From positions 62,806,001-62,870,000 of the forward strand of contig CM060733.1 in the NCBI GenBank assembly GCA_030704615.1: 64,000 bases of DNA, written 5' to 3'. The notes under the pieces are model-generated. The model did not search any database. It saw only the letters and a list, made by a program, of their open reading frames with translations, and had not been told where the DNA came from. Both the position numbers and the translations under genes were made by a program. This document shows, piece by piece, positions 1-11,138 of this stretch. Source of the DNA: Takakia lepidozioides. Taxonomy: Eukaryota; Streptophyta; Takakiopsida; Takakiales; Takakiaceae. The stretch's first letter is position 1. Every line of letters begins with the position of its first letter.

Positions 1-1955
1 TGGCAAATGTTATTTTGTTCGTGGCCAAATTATATGCTTGCATTAAAAGTGGGTCGCTGGCAATAATTGCCTCCACCTTGGATTCCTTGCTAGACCTGTT
101 GTCGGGCCTCATTTTGTGGTATACAGCATTTTCCATGCGAAGAAAAAATCCTTATCTTTATCCAATCGGCAAAAAGCGGAAGCAACCTTTGGTTGGTTCC
201 TTACATATTGTGTCTATATTCATTTATTTGGACTTGGTCGATGTTGTGAAATGTTTAAATTTTATTTTATTTTAAATTTTTAAATTAATTTTAAAACAGG
301 CCAGAGAAAAAAATTATTTTAAAGGAGGAGGACTTGGAATAGACCAGATGCGCTCTCATCCACAATTTTTAAGGCATGAGAGAGATACTTGAAGAAATGA
401 GTCCAGCAAGAGAAGAGATGGAAAGACAAAGACTAGAAAAGGCCAACATAAAGTGACATCAACATAGTGGATCTAAGTTTTGTTAGATAGGTTATTGGCT
501 TGCAGGGCATCTTGGTTTTTGCTTGTGTGATGGCGATGTTGGGGCTTGAAATTTTTGCAGAGTCTATACGCAAACTTATTTCTAAGGCAAACATTGTACC
601 CTTATATATTCCCAGCATGTACAATATCTATGCAAAATCATTTTAGTCACTTGAAAATGTTGTCATTAACGAACAAACATGCACCATATCTTAAAACCAA
701 TAGATGCAGTTAGAAATTTGTAGAATACAACAATCAAATTTAAAGATATTTAGCAAAACTATGCTCATTTGCCCATTCATGTTTTCACAATAGCATTTTT
801 GCATTTGCGCATAATAGAGAACCCTACTAGTTCGTAATTTGGTCATAATGCCAAAGTTTTGCAATAGTAGAAAATTAAACATTGTAAACTACTACATCAT
901 ATAGTACCTAAACTGCAGAAATGTGTTAAAATTGACATCTGTTGGTTGTGACAGGATCATGCATCTGATCTAGGCACTGGCAACAAAAGGGCTTGGGTGA
1001 TCGGCATCATGTTGGGCGTGACAATCGTTAAATTTTTTCTTACACTTTATTGTCGTGCTTTCAGTAATGAGATTGTGAGGGCGTATGCCCAAGATCATTT
1101 CTTCGATGTTATGACCAATTCTATCGGCCTAATTGCAGCTGTGTTGGCTACTATTATTACTGGTGGCTTGATCCTGGTGGAGCGATTGTGGTAAGAAATT
1201 TGGACGATAGTTTTTATTGCAATATTGTATCCATTTTTGTAAGTTTGTGGGACAAATTTTAATGACAATCGTTATTTTATTTATTTTATTTTTAAAAGAA
1301 ACTCTTTTGAAGATGGAAGCTAGTTGTCCCATTCGTGGAGAGTTTTCAACTTTTCATGGACAATTGAAATTGTATTATTTGCTGAATTTTGACAAGGACC
1401 GAACATTGAAGTTTAGGTAGAGGAGGGAGGGTGGGGGGGTTTATATTTTCAAAAATCTAAAAGACAGGAAATTGTTAGCTCCCTCCTTCTTTAATTCAAT
1501 AAGAGCGTTTTGTAAATATATAAGGTACAGCTCATTTATGTCTTTCGTCCTAAAAAATATACAAGTTCTCTTTCCCATTTTTTAATGGGTTTGTCTGTAT
1601 GCAGTTGGCGATGTACACAATGCGAACTTGGACACTAACCATGCTTGACGCTTTGAAATCATTGTCAAGCAGAACAGCGCCGCCTGAGTTTTTGGCAAGA
1701 ATTACTTACCTCGTTTGGAATCATCACAAAGAAATACGAAAAATAGACACGGTGCGTGCCTACACGTTAGGAGAGTTCTATTTTGCCGAGGTGGATATCA
1801 TGTTGCCAAAAGATATGGCTTTGCAGCAAGCACATGACATTGGAGAATCCCTTCAAGACAAGTTGGAAACATTGCCTGAAATCGAGCGTGCATTTGTGCA
1901 TTTGGACTATGAGGTTAGCCATAGGCCCGAACACGCGGGGCACCCTGACTATTGA
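1..1955 (+). CDS. MTP-type Mn cation diffusion facilitator, 3' part, four exons, frameshifted
   Basis: This is the C-terminal part of a plant metal tolerance protein of the Mn-CDF (MTP8-11) group, a membrane antiporter that loads Mn2+ into Golgi, pre-vacuolar or vacuolar compartments. Exons are <1-191, 506-595, 955-1190 and 1605-1955, all with GT/AG borders and phase 0. Exon 1 carries DSLLD and exon 3 carries DHFFD, the two DxxxD metal sites that mark Mn-type members. The last exon is the cytosolic C-terminal domain ([19 protein letters not shown], then [11 protein letters not shown]) and ends in TGA. The 5' end lies outside the window. Exon 3 has lost one base near 1150: the upstream frame reads VLAT, while [10 protein letters not shown] follows in another frame, and only that frame joins exon 4. 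It may be a pseudogene or a sequencing error. Family assignment is strong. Confidence 0.88.
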
Positions 1956-3019
1956 ATTTTTCCAACTGAAACCAAAATTTGCACCTATCCCATTGTGATA
2001 ATGATGGATGGTTGATGGGACATTTTGTTATTGTTAGAAAATGCAGTTGGATTAGAGATGATGAGAAGTTACTATTTCAAATCATTTACAAGCACCTAAT
2101 TTATTGTACTTCTATTAACCCATTACCTCCACAAATATCATGTTATCATTTAATTTCGATAATTCAAGTATGTGATCTACTAGACAAATAATCTGGATAT
2201 AGGGTTTTTTTTTTATAAATGAAAGTGGAAGCAACGTAGCTACGGCGTGAGTATGGCCCTGTGAGCGCTTAACCCAGAAAGCGTGACTGTAGAGTGGTGT
2301 TGTAGTAGAAAAAGGTCTTATACTCGAGGACATGGATAAGAGCTGGGCTTGTTATTGTGGAAAAAACACCAAAATAAGTAGAAAACTTTTGGAGAATGTC
2401 GTGCATCCATCATTTCCTTGAAATGGAAAATGATATGTAGGACAAAGAAGAAGTCCACAACTTAACCATAATAATCAATTAAGTTCTACACAATGTCGTG
2501 CAGTAATTCTTTCTAGAAATAAGAATATGATATGCATGACATACAAGAAATGCACAACTTAACCATGAAATGTCTTGAAATGGAGAACACCAAATGAATT
2601 GGATGAAAATCATCTTCAAATGTTCAAATGTAGTTTCGTTGCATTGAATACTCATGACAGTCAATCTCCAGAAATTCCCATGAGATGTTCCTGAATACCA
2701 CATAGACGAACTACTCAAATTGTTTGAGTTGTCCTGCTACAAAAGAGTATCAATTTCATTGTAACTTAGAGTGGGCTGGTGAATGAACTCGTATCTTTTT
2801 GGGTCACAAAACATCGTGTTGACAAAGATCTAGTAGATGATGTATTTTTCTCTTTTCTTGATACTACTTGAAAAACATGCAAATGATAGCAGGGCAGGTG
2901 CAATTTGCATAATTCCCCGCCCTAATGTCATATACCTTGTCATAAAAAATAGATCTAGAAGTGACCAGTGTGCACAACCGTCTATAGTCAGTGGGGGGGG
3001 GGGATACCCATAATACCTG
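1956..3019. other. Gene-free spacer with a diverged direct duplication
   Basis: No coding region is convincing here. Around 2397-2480 and 2491-2585 two stretches share the same order of words (gtcgtgca, then aatatgatatg-like, then cacaacttaacca), so an old direct duplication of roughly 95 bp is likely. A run of ten G residues occurs near 2993. Confidence 0.4.
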
Positions 3020-3448
3020 TCACCGCGTCTGAATGATTGTTGCAGACTCCACGTTGCACTCATGATCCGTACCTGGAGGAATACAACGGACTGCTTTCCC
3101 ATTCTTGATGGTGGGGTGCAAATTAGCCTTGACAAGAGGAACTCGAGCAGCGTAAGGCAAAGCTATGGATAGTCTAGGCAGAACTGGGCATCGTGGAGGG
3201 CGAAACCCTGTGTCCTCCAACATAGCAAAGCCTCTCCCCCTCAACACATGTGCGGATGACAAATGATTTGTAGAGTGTAGGAGGATGTCCTCGCAACATG
3301 ATTCCAGTTCGACATTGGTTTGTTGATTGTGGAAAAATATAAGTTTGGTGCATCCAAAAATTTGGATACGACATTGTTTCAAAAACTGCATGTGTCTGGT
3401 ACTTAAAGAGAATGGAAGGTTCTTACTGGCAAGTATCATGGAGCTCAA
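3020..3448 (-). CDS. Hypothetical 142-codon ORF or exon, family not recognised
   Basis: An open frame on the minus strand with protein-like composition, especially its second half: a glycine/arginine-rich turn, GFRPPRCPVLPRLSIALPYA, then VPLVKANLHP and NGKAVRCIPPG. The last coding triplets are followed by a GT that could be a splice donor, so this may be one exon of a larger minus-strand gene or a captured fragment. No partner exon was found in 3449-3939, and the family A LTR begins immediately beyond. I do not recognise the family. Confidence 0.3.
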   Translation of the reverse strand: MSSMILASKNLPFSLSTRHMQFLKQCRIQIFGCTKLIFFHNQQTNVELESCCEDILLHSTNHLSSAHVLRGRGFAMLEDTGFRPPRCPVLPRLSIALPYAARVPLVKANLHPTIKNGKAVRCIPPGTDHECNVESATIIQTR

Positions 3449-3939
3449 ATAATGCTTCTATAACAGCAGCTAGGAGCCATATCTATCACTAGGTATGGCA
3501 ACGACCAATAGTACGTGAACCTCTCCGAGTCTTTGGAGGAAGACACGGCTTGGAGATTCCACCTCCGCAAATTGATCTTATGGTTGGGACCTTGACATTC
3601 AAGAGATCACAAGTGTCATTCCCAAATTGCAATCTTTGGGGGGGATACCTGGGTACAAGATAGAAATTTGAGGCACTGTGTGGGACACGTTTCCAATTCA
3701 ACGTGTGCAGTTCCTCCTAGTAAGCTTTGATGGTGACATCATTTTTAAATTCCTACCACATGTAGCTTCTGGCGGCTTGATAAGTCTCATGCAAGGGATG
3801 GATAAAAAGCATGATGAGCATCCCTGGTATAGAACGGAGATTTCTAATATTCACAATGAACTCGGCCTCGAATCTAGAAGGACAATTTGTAATGGTCACC
3901 TCCGTTGTGTCAATTCATCTTGCTAGCAATTGAGGAGCT
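3449..3939. other. Unassigned spacer left of the LTR
   Basis: Short frames on both strands but no recognisable domain. The segment ends exactly where the family A LTR starts. No 5-bp duplication could be tested because the right end of this retroelement is missing. Confidence 0.3.
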
Positions 3940-4888
3940 TGTTAGAGGGCTGTCTGGGACTTAGACAGTTTTACGGGTTCTGTGGGGCACCCTTAATTTT
4001 GCGCAGACTTAGACCAACAGAGGCCTTAGGGGTGACAGACAGGCTTACACAGTCAGTCACAGCCTTACACAACCTATCACAGCCTATCACAATCTATCAC
4101 AGCCCGACACAGCCCGACACAGTCAACCACAGCCAAACACAGCCTCACACAGCTTCACACAGCCAGTCACAGCCCAATACAGCTTCACACAGCCAATCAC
4201 AGCTCGGCACAGTCACAGCCCGACACAGTTTGGCACAGCCCGTCACAACATTCACAGGGAACGATTACTATTGGCAGGGAACGACTATGTGGGAACGACA
4301 TCTGCAGAGGGAACGTGCATTCTGTCTTGAATGACAGTTTGTTAGTTAGGCGGCTAGAACAACTTGCGGGAAGAATAGGCAGAGTAGCAACAGGGAGGGG
4401 GACACTTCTTGGATCACGACTTGGTCATCGCGGGAAGGAAGCACGAACTTGAGCGCAAGGATGGAGAGCACGGTGAAGGAGGAGAGACGATCTGTTGATG
4501 CTTGATTCATGCAAGTTGTAGAGATGTACTGTAGAGAAGATTAGAGACACCATGACTACGGCCTGATACTTAAAAGACAATAATCTGATACATATTTGAT
4601 ACACTCACACTGTGTAGAGAGACCTGAGTGAAGCTGTGGAATGAATGGATGAGTGGATGGAACCTGGTAGATTGTTGAAGCAATCTGATACTTAATTATA
4701 GACAATAAGGTAACTTGCTAACATGAATGCGAGAAGGAATACAAATAGGAAGCACCCCCATGATACACTAGCTGTAGGTCATGACTGATTGTTCTGAGCG
4801 GGCTGAGTGCTTAGAGATTTCCAACTCTTCTATCTTGGAGTTCCCACCTCGGATAGCGAAGGGATAGGTGAGTAAAAGCCGCTCGACA
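3940..4888 (+). repeat. 5' LTR of gypsy family A (copy A1)
   Basis: The borders were set by comparing this stretch with the reverse-strand copy at 56118-57131. Both begin TGTTAGAGG and end in CGACA, and they diverge immediately outside. The LTR therefore has canonical TG...CA ends and is about 950 bp. It contains a long block of ten-base CACAGCC-type repeats in its first third. A primer-binding-type sequence follows two bases after the end, which identifies this as the 5' LTR. No matching 3' LTR exists in the window on this strand. Confidence 0.82.
4046..4257 (+). repeat. Ten-base CACAGCC repeats inside the LTR
   Basis: About twenty degenerate copies of a ten-base unit of the form NNCACAGCCN follow one another with little phase drift. 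The same repeat, inverted, fills the matching part of the minus-strand LTR (about 56750-57020). Related decamers also occur in the 3' ORF of both family A copies (7381-7482 and 26130-26225). Confidence 0.75.
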
Positions 4889-6549
4889 TTTGGCGACCAT
4901 ACTGGGGAACTGAGTCCAAGGAGTGTGGGAAGTAGTGCAATTGGAGCTGGGGATACTATAAGTACAGGGGGGCTAGTAGTAGGGAGTTGTCAGGGGCCAA
5001 CACCAGGTGGGAGTTCCACCACTACAACAGCAGGTCCTCAAGGACCAGCACCAACAAGAGGACCAGCACCTGTCAGTGGGCAGGGTGTAGGGCCACAGAT
5101 GGCGGTACCTCCAACATGGGCAAAACCACATTTTCCAATATATGCAGGAAAAGGGGATCATGATGTACACATCAGCAAATTTGAGCACATGTGTATTGTG
5201 AACAATGAGAATGGCGATGATGCCAAGATGAGACTGTTTCTTTGTTCATTTATCAAGAAAGCAAGTGAATGGTATGCAAGGTTTCCTAATAATCATTTCC
5301 TAACCTGGAATGGCCTTAGTACAACATTCCGAAACAGGTTCAAGACAAGCAAAACTGAGAATGAAGTGTATGGGAGTTTACAACAGTTAAGGCAAAAGAA
5401 GCATGAAACTGTTGAAGAATACATGGAGAAGATGGAGTTAATGATGAAAAAGCTGGCTGCTGTACGAGCACCAGGATTACAGAAGACCTGGTCTGTGAGT
5501 GGACTAAGACCTGAATTACAAAAGAAAGTGGACATGCTACCCCATAATACAGTGGAGGAGGCATTCGAAACAGCCAACAAAATTGAGCAATTGGGAATGC
5601 TCAGGAGAGATAAAAGGGATGATGAGGACTTTGAAGATAAGTCAGATGAGGAAGAAGAGCAAGAGCAAGAAGAAGGAAAAGTTGAAGAGGGACAACTATG
5701 AGAAAAAATTGGAAGAAATCTTGAAAAAGTATGCCACAGATGCTGCAACACATTGGAGGAAGGGTGTTTGGTGTGCAAAATGCCAGAATGAAGGCCATAC
5801 CACGGCCGAATGCCACATGAAGGAGAAACACTGTACTATCTATAAAATGGATAATCATTCTACTGAGAATTGTTATTACAACAGAAGGACAACTGCGAGA
5901 GAACCTAGGCAAGTGAGGGTGCATCAAGTGCAACCCCAGCCAAGAAGAAACAATGATCAGGACCCACTATGGTAGGCCTGGTGGATATAACAATGGTATG
6001 GCAGGGAGAGGTAATCCAAGAGGGAATTACCCAGGCAATCCCAAAGGAAACTATCAGGGTAATCCAAGGGGGAATTACCAGCCAGGGAATCAGGATTATA
6101 GAAATAATCCCAGAATAGACCAAGGGCGAGGACCCAATGGTGAAGAACTGTGTTACTATTGTAACCAGGCACGACATCGCAAAGCAGCCTGTCCATTTTG
6201 GATCAAGCACCAGAATGAGATGAGAGCTCCTGTGAATGAGGGCCCAGTAGTGGAAGCTCACATGGTTAGGCCATGTTTTGTACCAGAAGTAAGTACAATG
6301 ATAGTTACCAGAAGCAAAGCTAAACTAATACCTCCAGTGGATGAGGAGGAAGATGTTAATGAAGATGGCAGTGATGTGCCTGAAGATGATGAGGCTTGGA
6401 GGGATGAGAAGGAACTGCACAAAGCAGTGGCTGATACCATAAGGGAAATGCAGAAGGATATTGATATCCCTATGGCAGATTATTCTGACTCTGAAATAGA
6501 AGATGAAGAAGGTGAAGAGGAAGTGAAGCAAGAGGCTTCACAAGTGTAG
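4868..6549 (+). pseudogene. Family A gag (copy A1), broken in three frames
   Basis: Gag builds the virus-like particle of the retrotransposon. The first frame (to 5701) starts inside the LTR without an ATG and holds the Gag core (WAKPHFPIYAGKGDHD, then EWYARFPNNHF). It passes into an acidic DEEEEQEQEE stretch. Near 5670 a small deletion shifts the frame relative to copy A2, and near 5965 one extra C shifts it again. The second frame has a CCHC knuckle (CAKCQNEGHTTAEC) and a knuckle whose second Cys is Tyr. The third frame has NPRGNY-type repeats, a third knuckle and an acidic tail, ending at a TAG that is CAG in copy A2. Not functional as it stands. Confidence 0.85.
4891..4908 (+). other. Putative primer-binding site
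   Basis: The sequence TGGCGACCATACTGGGGA starts two bases after the LTR end, where gypsy elements place the tRNA primer site. It is absent after the minus-strand LTR, as expected if that one is a 3' LTR. The tRNA species was not identified. Confidence 0.6.
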
Positions 6550-7198
6550 GATAATGAAGGGACTTTGGCTGAAGTAATATGCTAGTCCAAAGCTGAGAGG
6601 GAAGTCATTTCATTAATGAGACCATAGAACTATTGACTAAAGAGTTCATGATTGTGCACAGGAAGAGTACAACCTATTACCCACTGGGCAATGGGCAGGC
6701 AGAGGCCACCAACAAAATACTATGCACTATCTTGGCTAAGTAGTCAATGCAAACAGAACAGATTGGGATACAAAGCTGTTGACAGCTTTGTGGTCATACC
6801 GGACTTCATATAAAGTCACCACCAAGTATACACCATTCCAATTAGTTTATGGTATGGAAGCTCTACATCCAGTGGAATTCTTATTACCTACCATGAGAAC
6901 TGAATGGGGAAAGATAATGGAATTGGAGGATTCAATTAAAGTAAGGAAACATGAATTCTATCATGCGGAAGAAGTACGTGCTGATGCAGCAGATGACATG
7001 ACCAGAATTCAGATGAAGAGGAAGGATCAGTTTGATGAAGGTAAATTGAAGACTTTTAAGATGGGTGATTTGGTACTGTGGTTGCAGAAGAAGGGAAAGA
7101 TTAAAGCTTCTAAGCTTAAGTCACCATGGAAAGGACCTTATGTCATACAGAAGATGTATGATAACAACACAGCTATGTTACAAACCATTAACAAATAG
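6550..7198 (+). pseudogene. Family A pol remnant (A1): internal deletion leaving only the integrase C-terminus
   Basis: Copy A1 matches copy A2 up to about 6597. It then jumps to the equivalent of A2 position 25347 with a one-base overlap at the junction, losing about 3 kb that would encode protease, RT, RNase H and most of integrase. What remains is the end of the integrase catalytic core (NGQAEATN) and the C-terminal domain (KGPYVIQKMYDNNTAMLQT), interrupted by a TAG near 6740 and ended by a TAG at 7196 where A2 has GAG. This makes A1 a deletion derivative that could move only with help from other copies. Confidence 0.82.
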
Positions 7199-8380
7199 AT
7201 GCTTGGTAGAGTCAATGCCAATAAGTTGAAAGGATACAGTGGTATCCATGGTAGACCATTGCAACATGATTTGCATCTTGAAACACAGATGCAGTCACAG
7301 ACTACACCGGTAACACCAACGGAGCATGAGGCACTTGTCGTAAAGCCGAATGTGTATGGCCATAGCAGAGAACACATGTGTTCACACAACCATCACAGCC
7401 CACCACAGTCTAACACAGCATATCACAGCCCACCACAGCTTGACACAGCCTGTCACAACTCAACACAGCCCACACAGGTTGCACAGTCCATAGGGTCAGT
7501 GACAGGTGGACACGAGTTAATGTCAAAAAAGTGGCTGGTGAGTGTAAAGACAATTTGGAAGTCAAACTCGGAGAATGTGCCACGCGGACAGAGGGAGACG
7601 GGAGAGTGTTTGAATTCAAACACGTGGCCTAAGGGGCAAAGCACTCTGCATTGCATGTACTGCAATAACGACCGCCATCACACAAGAAGACAAACAGGGC
7701 CGTCAAAGTACCTACCCAGTACCTCAGCCGAAACTTATTACGAGCCCATTAATGCATCAAGAGGACAGTTAACGGAACCCTTTACGCGTCCGACAAAGGG
7801 GAACCTTTGCCACATATGTAGTCCTAGTGGTCATTCCAAGATGGAATGTGAACAGATTAAGGTAAAAAAAAGAAGTTACCTAATGAGGCAACCAGCAATG
7901 TGAATCTCGTGCAAGAGACTCCATTCAAGAAACAAGAACAAGAAATTAATAAAATTATGAGCAGAAGAGTAGGGGTCATTCCGGATAACCAATGTCTCGA
8001 CGGGAGGGGCAATCAAAGCTATAGCTTTGTAGCTATGGCGGATATCACGGACTATACACTAGCTCTACTTCTTACGCAGTGGCGCAATGATGGACAGGTT
8101 GAAAGTACTTTCTCTCTCACTCACTACTTGCAAGCCCCGCGGGCTTACACTCACTTGCCTATTCCATTCTGTGTCAACCATACTTTCATGCTTTACGCCT
8201 TACAAGCTTTCCTACAGCTATTCCAAACAAGGCCTTCTTGTTTGTCCGGGATGAAGAGAATTAGAGGGATGGAGGATCTCAGGGTGAAGAGCACGACGAT
8301 TCTACAGAAGCAGACAATCGCTACACCATAGGTAGTGCAGCTGCTGCAGGAGCTGCGATTGGAGGGGTTGCTACTCAAAG
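7199..8380 (+). pseudogene. Family A extra 3' ORF (A1), truncated
   Basis: The region downstream of integrase matches 26042-27120 of copy A2. It encodes a Pro/Gln/His-rich stretch from the ten-base repeats, then a degenerate knuckle (CMYCNNDRHHTRRQ) and a perfect CCHC knuckle (CHICSPSGHSKMEC). The start of the conserved domain that is fuller in A2 follows (MADITDYTLALLLTQW, FLQLFQTR). A stop lies after the knuckle at 7901 and another near 8329. Similarity to A2 ends near 8380, so the 3' part of the ORF and the 3' LTR are missing. The sequence from there to about 8740 is unassigned. Confidence 0.72.
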
Positions 8381-8743
8381 AGGGGTATTTGCAGGATTGG
8401 GTGTCTCAATTTTTGCGTAACAGGGCAGTTTCTGCAGTGACCTCCCTACATGGTTTTACAACAAAAAACCAATGGGAAAAATGTTCCAATGGATGCCGCA
8501 AAGGCTCTACAATGAGCATTCAAGAAGCCTAAATGGCCACATGGATAAATAACCAAGCCTCAAAGGCTACAAGTCCCAAAACCCAAGCCCACACCGGGGC
8601 AGCAGTCCACTAGTACTCCTACAATTGAAGAGCTCTATTTACAAATCACCATTGTGGCATATTTTCAACTACATTGCATCACATAGTCCCACCATTGACT
8701 GGGATCAGAAAAGTAATCATTCCACAACTTCTCTCATTTGCCC

Positions 8744-9690
8744 CTAGGTCTCCAAAGCCTCCATCCCGCGCCCTTGTTGTGCATATCCTGCAATCATCAC
8801 ACTCCACAACACCACATGTCGTTCAGCCATACTGTCGAACACTCCCTTTGCATCCTCAATGCACCCACATTTGGCATACATATCCACCAGGGCAGTGTTC
8901 AGAATGACAGGTGCAATTCCAGATTTGATGATGCCACCATGCATCTCTTTGCCCTTTTCCAGGGCTGCCAGGCCTGCACGAGCATTGCAAACACACAAAC
9001 GTGATCTGGTTACACTTCACCCCTTCCCCTATCATTTGCTCATAGGTCTCCAAGGCCTCCATCTCGCGCCCCTGCTGTGCATATCCTGCAAGCATGGCAT
9101 TCCATGACACCATATCTTGTTCAGCCATACTGTCAAACACTCTCTTTGCATCCTCGATGCACCCACATTTTGCATACATGTCCACCAGCCTCCAGGGTAT
9201 TGTTCAGAATGACATCGGGTACAATCCAGCTCTGACAATGTCACCATGGACCTCTTTGCCCTTTTCCAGGGCTGCTAGGCTTGCACATGCATTGCAAATG
9301 CACACAAACGTGATGTGGTTGGGCTTCACCCCTTCCCCCATCATTTGATCATAGGTCTCCAAATCCTCCATACCAAGTCCCTGCAAGCATCGCGTTCCAT
9401 GACACCACATCTCGTTCAGCCATAGACTTGTTGAAAACTCCCTTCGCATCCTTAATGCACCCACATTTCGCATACATGTCTACCAGGGCAGGGTTTAGAA
9501 TGACATCTGGTACAATTCCAGCTTTGACGATGTCACCATGGACCTCTTTCCCCTTTTCTAGAGCTCCCCTGCTTGCGCACATTGCAAACACAAACAAATG
9601 TGATGTGGTTGGGCTTCACCCTTTTGCGCAACATTTGCTCATAGGTTTCCAAAAGCATTCCTACCACACCCATGCTTGGTAAATCCTGCC
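8744..9690 (-). pseudogene. PLS-class PPR gene remnant, tandem repeats of about 298 bp
   Basis: Pentatricopeptide proteins of this class bind organelle RNAs and guide processing or C-to-U editing. On the minus strand the motifs ALVDMYAKCGCIEDAK, VFDSMAE, VSWNAMLAGYAQQGR, GMEALETYEQM and LAALEKGKE recur in at least three units. Equivalent points near 8852, 9150 and 9448 are about 298 bp apart, one P-L-S triplet of about 99 codons. The units are split over three frames by small indels and the third is shortened, so the gene is dead. No C-terminal E or DYW domain was found. A related fragment lies at 20700-20900. Confidence 0.85.
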
Positions 9691-9778
9691 AACATTATAT
9701 TCCACGTGATCAAAGATCGTTGAGGCAAGGTCCATCGGTGGTAAAAAGTCTCTCTTTTCACCCTCCGTCGTAGTTTCG

Positions 9779-10189
9779 CTACACAAAAATCCATGGTGGT
9801 GGCTCTGGAGTCTTTGACCCTGCCACTGAGTCATAGGTTGTCCGGAGTCCCCTCCAATTGTCCCACACCGCTAACAAGCCCACGCTTTGCCGTTTGAAGT
9901 CATCCTGACCTGCTATCGTTTCGATGCAACCATTCGCTTTGTTGCGATATTTCATCGCTATACAATTTGTTTCTTCCAATTGCCAAGCTCCTCGCCATAT
10001 GTTCCTACTGGACTTGAAAGGCGGAAGAACAAAGATGTCACAATCTAGGACTGGAACAGTCGTCCTGCATTGTTCGAACAAGATCACCTTGTCGTTACTG
10101 GTACCGAATTGGCAACCTAATCCGCTGTCGATGCAGCTTCCTACGGTCATCTTGATGCCAGAGCTCCTCTCCATGGTCGTCGCAGACAC
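9779..10189 (-). CDS. Hypothetical 136-codon ORF upstream of the PPR remnant
   Basis: An open minus-strand frame that lies 5' to the PPR units on the same strand. It begins MSATTMERSSGIKM and ends PPPWIFV before a stop. It could be the leader exon of the former PPR gene, because such genes have long poorly conserved N-termini, but no targeting-peptide signature is clear and no motif is recognised. Confidence 0.25.
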   Translation of the reverse strand: MSATTMERSSGIKMTVGSCIDSGLGCQFGTSNDKVILFEQCRTTVPVLDCDIFVLPPFKSSRNIWRGAWQLEETNCIAMKYRNKANGCIETIAGQDDFKRQSVGLLAVWDNWRGLRTTYDSVAGSKTPEPPPWIFV

Positions 10190-11138
10190 TGTCTAATTTC
10201 CTACGTGCTTTACCAAAGATTTCCAGATAACTAGCAAACTATCCTGTTTTTGGCAGTACAATGCCGAACCGCTTGTCTTATGAACAAAAACAATTTGAAA
10301 AAAAAAGTGTACCACATATGCATCTACAGTAGGCAACTACTCTTGTGAGTTATATCAGGAGACGGGAGCTTTGCGTAAAGGAAGTCAGTTGATGTTCGTG
10401 AGCGGGGTAATTTCCGGAACTAACGTGTCGTTGTTGGTGGACACACTCTACAACAAATTGCGGCTTTCATGACTGCCATGGGTGCGCAGTCATGGCAGAT
10501 TTGTGGTAGAAATGTCTTTGTAGTCGTAAAGCCTTTGAAGTCATAATGCAGGTCTGGGGAAGGCGTATATGCGACTGCATGACTCCGGACTCTGCTCAAC
10601 ACAGGTCAAACATGTTTGACCACGAATATTGGCATGGCGGATATGACTACCAGTCACGGTCATGGCTACACTGGAATGACGTGTGCATATTGCTAGACGG
10701 ACATATGACCTCATGATTCTCACTCTAATGCATTCTGCCAGATCATCATATGGATGAATGAGAGGGTGAGTCTGTGACAGGAAACAACTTATGAGGTGTC
10801 TACATATGATTGGTTGAGATATTGTGGTGCGGGGGATGGAAGTGAATATAACGGTTGCATACGAAGCAGATTACTAAGGCGTTTGGGCTATGTGGAGAAC
10901 AATTGAACACAGCAAACGTGCTAGAGAGGCGACTGTGCACCGCGTTCTGTATGTGAGGTTATGTGTAAATGGTGGCCGTGCATTACAGTGTTTGTTTATG
11001 GCGGACAACATCAAAACCAAGGCTCATATTGCGAAGCGACAAACGATCACAGGATGCATTCAGCGGATAGGCACAATCATGCAAAATATTCAATTCACTC
11101 ATGCTCACAAGTTTCAAAAGATTACAGATCAAAAGTCT
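10190..11138. other. Gene-free stretch
   Basis: Only short frames without recognisable domains on either strand. No repeat with another part of the window was noticed. Confidence 0.35.

Noticed and set aside
5293-5933. Long minus-strand ORFs opposite gag
   Set aside because: They mirror the plus-strand acidic and lysine-rich Gag codons (Ser/Leu/Phe-rich shadow) and show no motif. The same applies to 21359-22335.
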